Assembly: GCF_009604375.1 (NCBI RefSeq)
Contig: NZ_WEGH01000003.1
Span: 744,001 to 808,000, forward strand
Length of the DNA: 64,000 nt
Direction: 5' to 3'
DNA from: Actinomadura macrotermitis
GTDB taxonomy: Bacteria > Actinomycetota > Actinomycetes > Streptosporangiales > Streptosporangiaceae
Below, in pieces: positions 50,136 through 59,464 of this stretch (positions are counted from its first letter, which is position 1; each line of letters starts with the position of its first letter). Both the position numbers and the translations under genes were made by a program. The notes below the pieces were generated by a model, which was not told the DNA's origin, did no database searches, and saw nothing but the letters and a program-made list of their open reading frames with translations.

Positions 50136-50424
50136 GGCACTTCCCCTGGTCGCTCTTGCTCCCCATGTCTCGGTACGCACAGGATCAGCAGGCGATTGCG
50201 GAGGGTCAACGGCGCGTTCGCCAAGTGGCCGGGGCCGGACGCGCGTGAACCCGGGCGGCGTTCTGTGCGTCCGCGCCCGAGTCTCCCCGCCCGTTCCGCC
50301 CGCCTGGACCGGGACGAACGGGTGGGTCCGTTTCCGGGGCGGCCGCCGGGGGCGCAAAAGCCGTCCCTAACGAGTACAGCGTTTGCGGGATCCGTTCGGT
50401 TCCCGTGCGGGGCATCGTCAGGGC

Positions 50425-51093
50425 ATGCGACCCATCCGCGTCCTGATCGTGGACGACCACGCCCTGTTCGCCGAGGCCCTGGCGGCGCGGCTCGGCCACG
50501 AACCGGACCTGGTGCCGCTGCCCGTCGCGGCGGACGGGCGGCGCGCGCTCGCGCTCGCCGCCACCGAGCGCCCGCACGTGGTCGTGCTGGACATGACGCT
50601 CGGCGCCGAGAGCGGCCTGGACGTGCTGGACCGGCTGCGCGACCGGCACCCCGGCGTCCGGGTGGTGGTGCTCACCGCGGCCGACGACCTGGACGCGATG
50701 GTGCAGGCGGTGCGGCGCGGCGCCGTCGGGTGGCTGTCCAAGACCGCGGGCGCCGACCTGGTCGCGCGGGTGGTCCGCGCCGCCGCCGGGCAGGGCGGCT
50801 GGATCCCGCCGGAGGTGCTCGGCGAGGTGCTGCGCCGGCTGACCGCCGCCGGCGCCGCCGGGACGGGCGGCGGCACGCGGCCGCTCGCCGGGCTGACGCC
50901 GCGCGAGCTGGAGGTGCTGCAGTGCATGGTCGACGGCCTGGACCGCGCCGGGATCGCCGATCGGCTCGGGCTGTCGGCCAACACCGTCCGCACCCACACC
51001 CAGAACCTGCTGGCCAAGCTCGGCGCGCACCGGGCCGTCGAGGCGATCACGATCGCGATGCGCGCCGGGATGCGCCCGACCGCCCGCGGCTGA
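50425..51093 (+). CDS. NarL/LuxR-type response regulator heading the exopolysaccharide locus
   Basis: The 222-residue protein has a receiver domain (V-D-D-H at 8-11, phospho-acceptor in V-V-L-D-M-T, K-T-A near 105) and a C-terminal LuxR helix-turn-helix (L-T-P-R-E-L-E-V-L-Q-C-M, A-N-T-V-R-T-H-T-Q-N-L-L-A-K-L-G). No kinase is adjacent; the soluble kinase at 62196 is the nearest. It is divergent from galE and lies directly before the Wzz-like gene, with a dyad between that could be its target. Confidence 0.9.
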   Translation: MRPIRVLIVDDHALFAEALAARLGHEPDLVPLPVAADGRRALALAATERPHVVVLDMTLGAESGLDVLDRLRDRHPGVRVVVLTAADDLDAMVQAVRRGAVGWLSKTAGADLVARVVRAAAGQGGWIPPEVLGEVLRRLTAAGAAGTGGGTRPLAGLTPRELEVLQCMVDGLDRAGIADRLGLSANTVRTHTQNLLAKLGAHRAVEAITIAMRAGMRPTARG

Positions 51094-51122
51094 GCCGGGG
51101 CATGCAATTGACGTAGCGGGCC

Positions 51123-51140
51123 ATCGCCCCGATGGGCGAT
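51123..51140. promoter_or_regulatory. 18-bp dyad upstream of the exopolysaccharide operon
   Basis: ATCGCCC (51123-51129) and GGGCGAT (51134-51140) are perfect inverted arms with a 4-bp centre, 55 bases before the Wzz-like start. The size and place suit a LuxR-type regulator, the obvious candidate being the one encoded just upstream. Confidence 0.5.
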
Positions 51141-51195
51141 TCGACCTCCATCCCGGCTTCCTACGCTCGGCGGGACGACGCCGGAGGGGATGCTC

Positions 51196-52572
51196 GTGGA
51201 GATCGACGAAGTCGCGGCCCGGGTGGCCCGCACCTACTGGGCGCTCCTGCTGGTCATGACCGTTGTCCCGGTGGTGCTGGTGGGGTTCGTGATGAGCGGC
51301 CGGACGCCGCCGGAGGTCGCCAGGACCCGTCTCCAGGCAAGCTCCAAGGCCACCGACGCCGCGCCGGGCGACGCGGGCGTCAGCATCGTGGTGAGCCAGG
51401 TGAAGGCGTTCGCGACCAGCCGCAACCTGCTCGACAAGGTGCTGAAGGACAAGCACCTGGACCGCGACCCCGACAAGCTCGCCAAGGCGATCTCGGTGAC
51501 CGGGCTCGGCACCTCCACGGTGGTGGAGCTCGGCGTCAAGGACACCGACGGCGCCGCCGCCACCGCGCTCGCCGACGCCATCGGCGCCGCCGTCGTCGAG
51601 GAGATCAACGACTCCAACCAGGGCGGCATCAAGAGCCAGCTGAAGGAGATCGACAAGCGCGTCCGCTACCTGGAGGGACGGCTCGGGCCGCTGTCGCAGC
51701 GGGCCGGGGCGGTCCCGGCCCCCGACATCGCGGCGGGCAACGAGCGCGAGCGGGTGCAGGCCGAGCTGACCGACCTGCGGGCCAGCCGGAGCGAGCTGCG
51801 CACCGACCTGACGACCTCGGGCACCGCCGCCGTCGTGCAGCCGGCGGTGCTCGCGCCGCGCACGAACCCGGTGGTGATGATGGCGGCGATCGCGGGCCTG
51901 GTCGGCCTGATCGGCGGCATCCTCGTCGCGGTCGTGGTGGAGATGGTCCGGCCGACGGTGCCGGGCCAGCAGCGGGTGGCGCGGCGCCTCGGCGTCCCGC
52001 TGCTCGGCTGGGCCGACCGGTCCGACGCCGAGCTGGCCGACCTCGGCCGCCGGGTGCGGCTCGCGGCGCGGCGCGCGGGCGTCGTCCAGGTCACCCTGGT
52101 CGGCGCCGGGAACGGGCCGCTGCCGGCCGAGCTGGTCTCCAGGATCGCCGCGGCGGTGTACGGGGACGGCACCAAGGTCGTCACCGCCCGGCCCGTCGCC
52201 GACCCCGACGGCGGCGAGCCGGCGGACGGTGGCGGCGGAACCGCGAGCAGCAACAACAGCGGCCCGAAGCCGGGCGGCACCGGCGGCACGTCGGTCGTCC
52301 GGGCCGGCGCGGGCACCGCCGTGCTGAGCAAGAAGTCGAGCGAGGCCGCCGCCGCGTCTCCGGCGCAGCAGCGCGCCGTCTGCCACGTGCACGCCTTCGA
52401 GGACGTCGACGCGGGCGCCGGCGACGAGGCCGGCGTGGTCGCGGTCGCCGGCCCGGTGACGCCGGTGGCGGGCCTGGACTCGGTGCGCGACCTGGTCGCC
52501 GCGTCCGGCTGGCCGCTGCTCGGGGTCGTCGCCACCTCCCGCAAAACCACCGGCCGCAAGAGCAAGGGGTAA
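51196..52572 (+). CDS. Wzz-like polysaccharide co-polymerase without kinase domain
   Basis: The 458-residue protein has two membrane helices (about 17-36 and 222-245) bracketing an extracytoplasmic coiled region, as in Wzz/GumC co-polymerases that set polymer chain length. The C-terminal cytoplasmic part (about 250-458) contains a glycine/serine/asparagine-rich linker but no Walker A motif or tyrosine cluster, so it is not a BY-kinase. GTG 51196 is preferred: GGAGGGG lies six bases before, whereas ATG 51190 touches that site. Confidence 0.8.
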   Translation: MEIDEVAARVARTYWALLLVMTVVPVVLVGFVMSGRTPPEVARTRLQASSKATDAAPGDAGVSIVVSQVKAFATSRNLLDKVLKDKHLDRDPDKLAKAISVTGLGTSTVVELGVKDTDGAAATALADAIGAAVVEEINDSNQGGIKSQLKEIDKRVRYLEGRLGPLSQRAGAVPAPDIAAGNERERVQAELTDLRASRSELRTDLTTSGTAAVVQPAVLAPRTNPVVMMAAIAGLVGLIGGILVAVVVEMVRPTVPGQQRVARRLGVPLLGWADRSDAELADLGRRVRLAARRAGVVQVTLVGAGNGPLPAELVSRIAAAVYGDGTKVVTARPVADPDGGEPADGGGGTASSNNSGPKPGGTGGTSVVRAGAGTAVLSKKSSEAAAASPAQQRAVCHVHAFEDVDAGAGDEAGVVAVAGPVTPVAGLDSVRDLVAASGWPLLGVVATSRKTTGRKSKG

Positions 52573-52577
52573 CGCCC

Positions 52578-53738
52578 GTGAGCGCGAGCACACACCAGTC
52601 CACCGTCCCCTTCAACATCACCTCGTTCGCCGACGACGTCGCCGGCGCCGTCGGGCAGGTGCTGGACTCCGGCTGGGTGACCACCGGGCCGCAGACCGCC
52701 GCGTTCGAGAAGGACTTCGCCGCCTACCTCGGCGCCGCGCACGTCGTCGCGGTGGCCTCGTGCACGACCGCGCTGGAGCTCTGCCTGCGCGCGCTGGACC
52801 TGCCGCCGGGGTCGCCGGTGCTGACGCCGAGCCTGACGTTCTGCGGCGCGGTCAACGCGATCCTGCACGCCGGGCTCCGGCCGGTGCTGGCCGACATCGA
52901 CGCGGACACGCTGGTGCCGAGCCCGGCGACGGTCGCGGCCGCCGCCGCGCGGGTGCGGCCCGCCGCGATGGTGGTGCAGAACCAGGGCGGCTACCCGGTG
53001 GACGTCGCCGCGCTCACCGAGGCCGCCGGGCTGGACCGCACGAAGGTGGTCGAGGACGCCGCGCACGGCCCCGGCGCGGCCCGCGGCGGCGCGCCGGTCG
53101 GGTCGTCGTCGTTCGCGGCGTGCTTCAGCTTCTACGCCACCAAGAACATGCCGATCGGCGAGGGCGGCGCGATCGCCACCAGCGACGACGGGCTCGCCGA
53201 CCGGGTCCGCGCGATGCGGCTGCACGGCATGAGCAAGGACTCCTGGCGCCGCTACCTGCCCGGCGGGTCGTGGCGCTACGACGTGCGGACCGTCGGGCTG
53301 AAGGCCAACATGACCGACATCCAGGCCGGCATCGGGCGGGCGCAGCTCACCGCGCTGCCGGAGTGGCAGCGGCGGCGCGGCGAGCTGGTCGCCCGCTACG
53401 ACGAGCTGCTGCTCGGCGCGCCCGGCCTGGTCCTCCCGCAGCGCGAGCTCGCCGGCGTCCAGCACGCCTGGCACCTCTACCAGGTGCGCGTCCCCGACCG
53501 GGACGCCATCATCGCCGAGCTGGAGGCGGCCGGGGTGTCCACCTCGGTGCACTTCATCCCGGCCAGCCACATGACCGCCTACCAGGAGATCCTCGGCGCC
53601 GAGGAGTGCGGCAGCGTGCCGGTGACCGACCGGGTCGCCGAGGAGCTGCTGTCGCTGCCGCTCTACCCCGGCCTCGCGCCCGGCGACCAGGACCGCGTCG
53701 CCGCCGCCCTCGTCGAGGCCCTGCGGGCCCGGGGCTGA
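52578..53738 (+). CDS. DegT/DnrJ/EryC1/StrS-family sugar aminotransferase
   Basis: The 386-residue PLP enzyme has G-W-V-T-T-G-P-Q-T-A-A-F-E, A-S-C-T-T-A-L-E-L-C-L, V-V-E-D-A-A-H-G and the Schiff-base lysine in F-S-F-Y-A-T-K-N-M-P-I-G-E-G-G. It transfers an amino group to a keto-sugar nucleotide, giving an amino sugar for the repeat unit. It follows the Wzz gene by five bases. Its keto-sugar substrate might come from the next gene, but that enzyme lacks its catalytic lysine. Confidence 0.9.
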   Translation: MSASTHQSTVPFNITSFADDVAGAVGQVLDSGWVTTGPQTAAFEKDFAAYLGAAHVVAVASCTTALELCLRALDLPPGSPVLTPSLTFCGAVNAILHAGLRPVLADIDADTLVPSPATVAAAAARVRPAAMVVQNQGGYPVDVAALTEAAGLDRTKVVEDAAHGPGAARGGAPVGSSSFAACFSFYATKNMPIGEGGAIATSDDGLADRVRAMRLHGMSKDSWRRYLPGGSWRYDVRTVGLKANMTDIQAGIGRAQLTALPEWQRRRGELVARYDELLLGAPGLVLPQRELAGVQHAWHLYQVRVPDRDAIIAELEAAGVSTSVHFIPASHMTAYQEILGAEECGSVPVTDRVAEELLSLPLYPGLAPGDQDRVAAALVEALRARG

Positions 53739-53743
53739 GTCCG

Positions 53744-54916
53744 GTGCTGAGGTTCCTGCGCCGGCGCTCCCGTGCCGCACCGCCCCCGCCGCAGGCCAGC
53801 CCGCTGGCGCTGCTGCTGGGGCGGGACGAGGTGGACGTCGCGGGGCTGCGCGGGCGCCGCCTGGTCCGGGGCCGCCGGGTGCTGGTCACCGGCGCCTGCG
53901 GCACGGTCGGGTCGGCGCTCTGCCACCGGCTGAAGGGCCTGGACCCGGCACTGCTCTGCCTGGTCGACAAGGACGCGGTCGGCCTCGCCCGGCTGCGGCA
54001 CGAGATGACCGGGCGGCTCGGCGGCGACCGGGTCGTGCTCGCCGCCGCCGACATGCGCGACCGCGCCCGCGTCGCCGAGGTGTTCGCCGCGCACCGCCCC
54101 GAGCTGGTGTTCCACACCGCCGCACGGCACGGGCTGGCCGAGGTCGAGCGCGACCCGTGCCGGGGCGTCGCCGACAACGTGATCGGCACCCGGCACGTCG
54201 TGGACAGCGCCGTGCGCGGCGACGTGCAGCGGCTGGTGTTCGTGTCCTCCGACAAGGCCGCCGACCCGACGTCGGTGTTCGGCGCGACGATGCGGCTCGG
54301 CGAGCTGCTGCTGCAGACCGCGACGGGCGGGCCGACGTGCTTCGCCGCCGTCCGCGTCGGCAACCTCATCGCCTCCTCCGGGACGCTGCTGTCGGCGCTG
54401 GCCACCAGCATCTCCGCCGGCGAGGTCGTCACCATCACCCACCCCGAGGTCACCCGCCACTTCATGACGGTGGAGGAGGCGGCGGGCCTGCTGCTGGAGG
54501 CGGCGGCGCTCGCCGAGGAGGCCGAGACGTTCGTGCTGGACATGGGCCGCCCGGTCCCGGTGATCGAGCTGGTGCACCGCTACGCCGAGCAGCTGCGGCT
54601 GCCGGAGGTGACGATCCGCTTCAGCGGCCTCGGCCCCGGCGAGAAGCTCGCCGAGAAGGCCTTCGCCGACTCCGAGCGGCGCATCCGCACCGCGCACCCC
54701 AAGATCTGGGCGACCCGGCCCGCGCCGCCGCCCGCCGGCCTGCCGCAGCTGCTGGACGCGCTGGCGGACGCGGCGGGCGGCGGCGACGCGGGCCAGGTGC
54801 GGATGCTGCTCCGCCGGCTGCTGCCCGAGTACCGCCCCGTCCGCCGCCCCGAACCGCCGGGCGAGGCCGCCTCGCACCGCGCGTCCGCGTCGCCGGGCGA
54901 TCCGCCCGGCCTGTGA
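53744..54916 (+). CDS. CapD/FlaA1-like nucleotide-sugar dehydratase/epimerase, catalytic Lys replaced
   Basis: The 390-residue protein has the Rossmann motif G-A-C-G-T-V-G-S (50-57), V-F-V-S-S-D-K-A-A-D-P-T, and R-V-G-N-L-I-A-S-S-G as in short CapD/FlaA1 UDP-sugar 4,6-dehydratases without membrane helices. The active-site stretch that normally reads M/Y-G-A-T-K is F179-G-A-T-M183: both the tyrosine/methionine and the lysine are changed. The rest of the fold is complete and in frame, so this is not a simple pseudogene. The protein may have lost or changed its reaction. It starts at GTG 53744, five bases after the previous stop. Confidence 0.82.
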   Translation: MLRFLRRRSRAAPPPPQASPLALLLGRDEVDVAGLRGRRLVRGRRVLVTGACGTVGSALCHRLKGLDPALLCLVDKDAVGLARLRHEMTGRLGGDRVVLAAADMRDRARVAEVFAAHRPELVFHTAARHGLAEVERDPCRGVADNVIGTRHVVDSAVRGDVQRLVFVSSDKAADPTSVFGATMRLGELLLQTATGGPTCFAAVRVGNLIASSGTLLSALATSISAGEVVTITHPEVTRHFMTVEEAAGLLLEAAALAEEAETFVLDMGRPVPVIELVHRYAEQLRLPEVTIRFSGLGPGEKLAEKAFADSERRIRTAHPKIWATRPAPPPAGLPQLLDALADAAGGGDAGQVRMLLRRLLPEYRPVRRPEPPGEAASHRASASPGDPPGL

Positions 54917-54923
54917 GGTGATG

Positions 54924-56153
54924 ATGAGCAGCACGCGCAAGCTCCGGGTGGCCACGGTGATCACCCGTTTCAACGGCGGCGCCGGCCAGGTCGCGCTGAA
55001 CGGCGCCCTGGCGCTGGACCCCGACTCCTACGAGCGCGCCGTGGTGACCGGCGGCGTCGGCATGGACAGCGTGGCCCGCACGTCCGACGCGGAGGTGCTG
55101 TACGGGGACGAGGCCGTCGCCAACGCCGCCGCCGGCGACCTCACGCCGCGGGCGCACGACGCCGGGATGGAGATCGTCCAGGTGCGGCCGCTGGTGCCGC
55201 AGATCGCGCCGCGCGACGACCTGGCGGCGCTGCGGACCCTCACCCGGGTGCTCGCCGAGGGCCGCTACGACGTCGTCCACACCCACAGCGCCAAGGGCGG
55301 CGTGATCGGACGCATCGCCGCCGCGCGCGCGGGCGTGCCGCGCATCGTGCACACCTGGCACGGCTTCCCGTTCAACGAGTTCCAGTCGGCGCTGCGCCGC
55401 GGCGTCTACATCCGGATGGAGCGGGCCGCCGCCAAGCACACCGACGCGTTCCTGGCGATCGGCTCGGAGACGGTGACGACGGCGCTGCGGCTCGGCCTCG
55501 CCACGCCCGAACGGATCCGGCTGTCGTGGCCCGCCGTGGACGTCGCGGCCTACGCGACCGCGCCCGGCTCGCGCGCGCAGGCCCGCCGCCGGCTGGACCT
55601 GCCGCTCGGGGTGAAGGTCGTCGGCTCGATCGGGCGGCTCACCTTCCAGAAGGGCCCGGAGATCTTCGTCAGGGCGCTGGCCGAGCTGCCCGACGACGTG
55701 TTCGGGTTGTGGGTCGGCGGCGGCCAGATGGCCGACGAGCTGGCCAAGCTCACCGCCAAACTCGGGCTGACCGAGCGGATGCGCTGGCTCGGGCACCGCG
55801 ACGACGTCGCCGACGTGCTGCCCGCCTTCGACGTGATGGCGATGGCCTCGCGGTGGGAGGGGCTGCCGTGCGTGCTGGTCGAGGCGATCGGCGCGGGCGT
55901 CCCGCTGATCGCGACGGCCGTGCCGTCCAACCAGGACCTGGTCTTGGCGGGCGAGACCGGGCTGCTCGTCCCGCCCGAGAACCCGCAGCAACTGGCCGCC
56001 GCGATGGCGCACCTGCTGGACGACCCCGCCGCCGCCGCGCGGATGGCCGAACGCGCCCGCGCGCGGGTCGGCGACTGGTTCTCCCCCGGCTATCTCGGCA
56101 AACAGCTCGACGAGACCTACCGCGGCACGTCGAAGCGGCCCCACCAGCGATGA
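54924..56153 (+). CDS. GT4-family glycosyltransferase
   Basis: The 409-residue protein has the GT-B fold: N-terminal R-F-N-G-G-A-G-Q-V-A, V-V-H-T-H-S-A-K-G-G-V-I-G-R, V-H-T-W-H-G-F-P-F, and the C-terminal donor site (I-G-R-L-T-F-Q-K-G-P-E, E-G-L-P-C-V-L-V-E-A-I-G-A-G-V-P). It adds a sugar from a nucleotide donor to the lipid-linked repeat unit on the inner membrane face. ATG 54924, GTG 54918 and ATG 54921 are close alternatives. It overlaps the Wzy gene as ATGA. Confidence 0.9.
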   Translation: MSSTRKLRVATVITRFNGGAGQVALNGALALDPDSYERAVVTGGVGMDSVARTSDAEVLYGDEAVANAAAGDLTPRAHDAGMEIVQVRPLVPQIAPRDDLAALRTLTRVLAEGRYDVVHTHSAKGGVIGRIAAARAGVPRIVHTWHGFPFNEFQSALRRGVYIRMERAAAKHTDAFLAIGSETVTTALRLGLATPERIRLSWPAVDVAAYATAPGSRAQARRRLDLPLGVKVVGSIGRLTFQKGPEIFVRALAELPDDVFGLWVGGGQMADELAKLTAKLGLTERMRWLGHRDDVADVLPAFDVMAMASRWEGLPCVLVEAIGAGVPLIATAVPSNQDLVLAGETGLLVPPENPQQLAAAMAHLLDDPAAAARMAERARARVGDWFSPGYLGKQLDETYRGTSKRPHQR

Positions 56154-57463
56154 CGACCGTAGTGAAGACCACGGGCACGAGGCCGCTGCCCGAGCTGACC
56201 GACGCGCCGCCGGTGCGCCGCCGGTGGCCGCTGACCGTCCTCGCCCTGGTGTTCGGGATCGCCTCGCTGCCGATGCTGATGCCGTTCGGGATGGGGCCGG
56301 GGCCGGGCAACACCGGGCTGCCTGACCTGGCGCTCGTCCTGGTCACGCTGGTCATGCTGCTGTGGGCGTCGGCGCGGCGGCACGCGGTGCACTGGCCGTT
56401 CCTCATCCCGACGCTGCTCACCATCATCGCCGGCGGCGTCGCCGCGATCGTCAACGACGCGGGCGCGCTCACCCTCATCAAGGACCTGTTCGTGCTGATG
56501 TGGGCGGTGAGCATCGCCAACCTCGGCCGCGACCCGAAACTGCTGCGGGTCGCGCTGCGCGCCTGGGTCCACCTCGGCGTGTTCTACGCCGTCGTCATGA
56601 TCGTCGGGTTCGTCCTGGGGATCGAGGCCCTGTCGGGCAAGCAGCTCGACGGGGAGCGCGCGCAGTTCACCTTCGGCGACGCCAACTACTGCTCGAACTG
56701 GTTCATCTGCGTCTACTTCATCTCCCGCGCCGCGCGCGTCCCCGAGCGGCCCGGAGCGCGGTACGCGGTCTGCGGGATCCTGCTGGCCGCCGAGATCCTG
56801 ACCGGCTCCAACGGCGGCGCGCTCGCCCTCGGCGTCGCGATCCTCCTCGGCTACCTGTTCCGGCTGTTCCGCGAGGGCAAGGCGCACCACGCGATCGCGG
56901 TCGGCGCGGCCACCGCCGTCCTCGGTGCGGGCGCGCTGCTCGCGCTGTCCACGATCGACTTCCAGCCGCTGCTGGACCGGGCGAGCCAGGCGTCGCCGAT
57001 CCTGCGCGACTCCATCGGCCGCACCACCGGCGAGAGCACCAACTCGCGCAGCACGGTGTTCGCCACCACCGTCCGGATGATCGAGGAGCAGCCGCACCCG
57101 TGGGGCATCGGGCCCGGCCAGACCGAGACCGCGATGCGGGTGAACCAGGAGACCTACGTCCGCGAGGCGCACAACGACTACATCGCCGCCGTGCTGGAGC
57201 GCGGCTTCCTCGGCGGGGTCGCGCTGATCGTGCTGCTGTTCACGCTGCTGCTGAAATGCGCGCGGATCGCCCGCCGCGACGCCCTGACGCCCGAGTACGC
57301 GCGCCTGGTGCCCCGGCCCGAGCTGCTCGGGGCGCTCGTCGCGGTGTTCCTGGTGTCCGGGCTGTTCTACGAGACCCTGCACTACCGGCACGGATGGGCG
57401 TTCTTCGGGCTGATCGCCGCGCTCGACCTGTTCGGCCGCCGCGACGGGAGGGGCGCCCCGTGA
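56150..57463 (+). CDS. Wzy-like O-antigen polymerase/ligase family protein
   Basis: The 437-residue protein has about ten to twelve membrane helices and a large extracytoplasmic loop (about 275-350) ending in R-E-A-H-N-D-Y-I-A-A-V-L-E-R-G, the Wzy_C/O-antigen ligase signature (H-N-x-Y-L-x). It polymerises repeat units outside the membrane. Start and stop overlap both neighbours (ATGA and GTGA), as expected for a tightly coupled Wzx/Wzy operon. Confidence 0.88.
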   Translation: MTTVVKTTGTRPLPELTDAPPVRRRWPLTVLALVFGIASLPMLMPFGMGPGPGNTGLPDLALVLVTLVMLLWASARRHAVHWPFLIPTLLTIIAGGVAAIVNDAGALTLIKDLFVLMWAVSIANLGRDPKLLRVALRAWVHLGVFYAVVMIVGFVLGIEALSGKQLDGERAQFTFGDANYCSNWFICVYFISRAARVPERPGARYAVCGILLAAEILTGSNGGALALGVAILLGYLFRLFREGKAHHAIAVGAATAVLGAGALLALSTIDFQPLLDRASQASPILRDSIGRTTGESTNSRSTVFATTVRMIEEQPHPWGIGPGQTETAMRVNQETYVREAHNDYIAAVLERGFLGGVALIVLLFTLLLKCARIARRDALTPEYARLVPRPELLGALVAVFLVSGLFYETLHYRHGWAFFGLIAALDLFGRRDGRGAP

Positions 57464-58740
57464 CCGAGACCCGGACCCCCGCGCCGGACCTGCGCGGCAG
57501 GCTCGTCGCGCTCGTCGCCGGGAACATGGCCGGCCGGATCGGCGCGCTCGCCTCCCTCGGCGTCGCCACCGTCATGGTCGCGCGGATCGGCGGCCCGGCG
57601 CTCGTCGGCGCGTTCACCCTCGTGCGGATCCTGCCGGGCCTGCTCTGCCACCTGTCCAACGCCGGGCTGCCCGGCGCGGCGCCGTTCTTCCTCGCCGGGC
57701 AGGAGTACGACCAGAGCCGCGTCCGGCCCACCCTCGTCTGGATGACGGTCGGCGGCGCGGCGGCCGGCGGCCTGGTCTGGCTCGCCCTCAGCCCGCTGCT
57801 CTACCTGCTGTTCTTCGACTCGTTCGGGATCTGGGTCGCGGTCGCCGCCGCCGTCCCGGCGTTCACCCAGGGGTTCGTGTCGGTCGGCAAGGGCCTGCTG
57901 CAGGGCACGGACGACCTGCGCGGCGCCGCCCTGGCCATCACCGTCGAGGAGTTCGTGTTCCTGCCGATCTACCTGGTCATCCTGATCGGCTGGTACGGGC
58001 CGGGCGCCCTGATCACCGGCCTGGTCCTGGCCGACCTCGCCGCCGCCGCGTGGATCGCCGCCCGGCTGCGGCGGCGCGGCTTCTTCGCCGGCTGGGGCCG
58101 CCCCGACCGCGCCCTCGGCCGCCGCATCGCCGCCTACGGCATGCGCGGCCAGCTCGGGCAGCTGGTCGACCTGCTCAACCTGCGGCTGGACGTGGCGTTC
58201 CTCGGCGCGATGGCCGGGCCGTCGGTCCTCGGCGTCTACACCGTCGCCAGCAAGTTCGCCGAGCTCGTCCAGCTGCCGGGCCTCGCCGTCAACTACGTGC
58301 TCTACCCCGACTTCGCCAAGGAGGACCGGCGCACCGCCGGCGACCGCACCGCCAAGCTGGTCCTGCCCGCGCTCGTGGTGTCGGCCGTCAGCGCGCTGCC
58401 GCTCGCCCTGCTCGCCGGGACGGTGCTGCCGCTGGTGTTCGGCGACGCCTTCGACGGCGCGCTCACCCCCACCTACATCCTGCTCGGCGGCCTCATCACC
58501 TTCGGGGTGTCCGGGCTGGTCATGGCCTACCTGTACGGGGTCGGCAGCCCAGGCCTCACCTCGCTCGCCCAGGCCGCCGGCCTCACCGTGACGATCGCGC
58601 TCGACCTCGCCCTCATCCCGCGCTTCGGCGCGACCGGCGCGGCCGTCGCGTCGGCGCTGTCCTACTCCACCACCACCGTCGCCCTGCTCTTGTTCTTCAC
58701 GCGGCTGAAGAGGCGGTTCCAGCATGACCGACAAGACTGA
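57460..58740 (+). CDS. Wzx-like oligosaccharide flippase
   Basis: The 426-residue protein has about twelve membrane helices and the polysaccharide-biosynthesis/MATE-like pattern (V-A-R-I-G-G-P-A-L-V-G-A-F-T, L-G-V-Y-T-V-A-S-K-F-A-E-L, F-G-A-T-G-A-A-V-A-S-A-L-S-Y). It would flip undecaprenyl-linked repeat units to the outer face for Wzy. Overlaps the Wzy gene by four bases and the priming transferase gene by 17. Confidence 0.88.
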   Translation: MTETRTPAPDLRGRLVALVAGNMAGRIGALASLGVATVMVARIGGPALVGAFTLVRILPGLLCHLSNAGLPGAAPFFLAGQEYDQSRVRPTLVWMTVGGAAAGGLVWLALSPLLYLLFFDSFGIWVAVAAAVPAFTQGFVSVGKGLLQGTDDLRGAALAITVEEFVFLPIYLVILIGWYGPGALITGLVLADLAAAAWIAARLRRRGFFAGWGRPDRALGRRIAAYGMRGQLGQLVDLLNLRLDVAFLGAMAGPSVLGVYTVASKFAELVQLPGLAVNYVLYPDFAKEDRRTAGDRTAKLVLPALVVSAVSALPLALLAGTVLPLVFGDAFDGALTPTYILLGGLITFGVSGLVMAYLYGVGSPGLTSLAQAAGLTVTIALDLALIPRFGATGAAVASALSYSTTTVALLLFFTRLKRRFQHDRQD

Positions 58741-59455
58741 CCTGGAGACCCGGCCCGTCGACCCCTCCGACGGCGTGCCGCCGTCCACCGCCCGCCGGCT
58801 GCTCGACGTCACCGGCGCGCTCGCCGGGCTGGTCCTGCTGAGCGTGCCGATGCTGGCGATCTGGCTGACCGTCCGGCTGTCCAGCCGCGGGCCCGGGGTG
58901 TTCCGGCAGACCCGCGTCGGGCAGGGCGGCCACCCGTTCACCATGTACAAGTTCCGCACCATGCGCCAGGGCGCGCGCGGCCTCACCGTCACCGCCAACC
59001 GCGACCCGCGCGTCACCCGCGTCGGCAGGGTGCTGCGGCGCTGGTCGCTGGACGAGCTGCCGCAGCTGGTCAACGTGCTGCGCGGCGACATGACGCTGGT
59101 CGGGCCGCGGCCGGAGACCTACGAGCTCGCCGTCCACTACGACGCGCGCACCCGGTGGATCTTCGACCACCGGCCCGGCCTCACCGGCGTCTCGGAGGTC
59201 CGCTTCCGCGACTTCGACGTGCTCGGGCCGGGCGAGGAGGTCGACCTGGTCAACTACATCGAGCGGATCGTCCCGGCGCGGGCCGCGGTGGACGCGCTCT
59301 ACCTGCGCGACCCGTCGATGCGCGCGACGCTGCGGGCCCTCTGGGACACCGTCCGGCACATCCTCGGTTTCACCGTCCCGCCGCTCCAGGTGGCCGATGA
59401 CGGCACCGTCCGCGAGTCCCGGCCGCTCGCCGAGGAGCGCGGCTCGGCCGCCTGA
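58724..59455 (+). CDS. Priming undecaprenyl-phosphate sugar phosphotransferase
   Basis: The 243-residue protein has a single N-terminal membrane helix and the bacterial sugar transferase domain: Q-T-R-V-G-Q-G-G-H-P-F, Y-K-F-R-T-M-R, W-S-L-D-E-L-P-Q-L-V-N-V-L-R-G-D-M-T-L-V-GPRP. This is the short, single-domain form that puts the first sugar phosphate on undecaprenyl phosphate and starts repeat-unit assembly. Confidence 0.93.
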   Translation: MTDKTDLETRPVDPSDGVPPSTARRLLDVTGALAGLVLLSVPMLAIWLTVRLSSRGPGVFRQTRVGQGGHPFTMYKFRTMRQGARGLTVTANRDPRVTRVGRVLRRWSLDELPQLVNVLRGDMTLVGPRPETYELAVHYDARTRWIFDHRPGLTGVSEVRFRDFDVLGPGEEVDLVNYIERIVPARAAVDALYLRDPSMRATLRALWDTVRHILGFTVPPLQVADDGTVRESRPLAEERGSAA

Positions 59456-59464
59456 GGGGAAGGC

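Noticed and set aside
49122-50357. galE protein starting at 50357
   Set aside because: The 74 extra residues are basic and disordered, GalE proteins begin at the Rossmann strand, and the ribosome binding site is next to GTG 50135.
50206-52593. 795-codon minus-strand frame opposite the response regulator and Wzz genes
   Set aside because: No start signal, low-complexity composition and strong domain evidence on the other strand.
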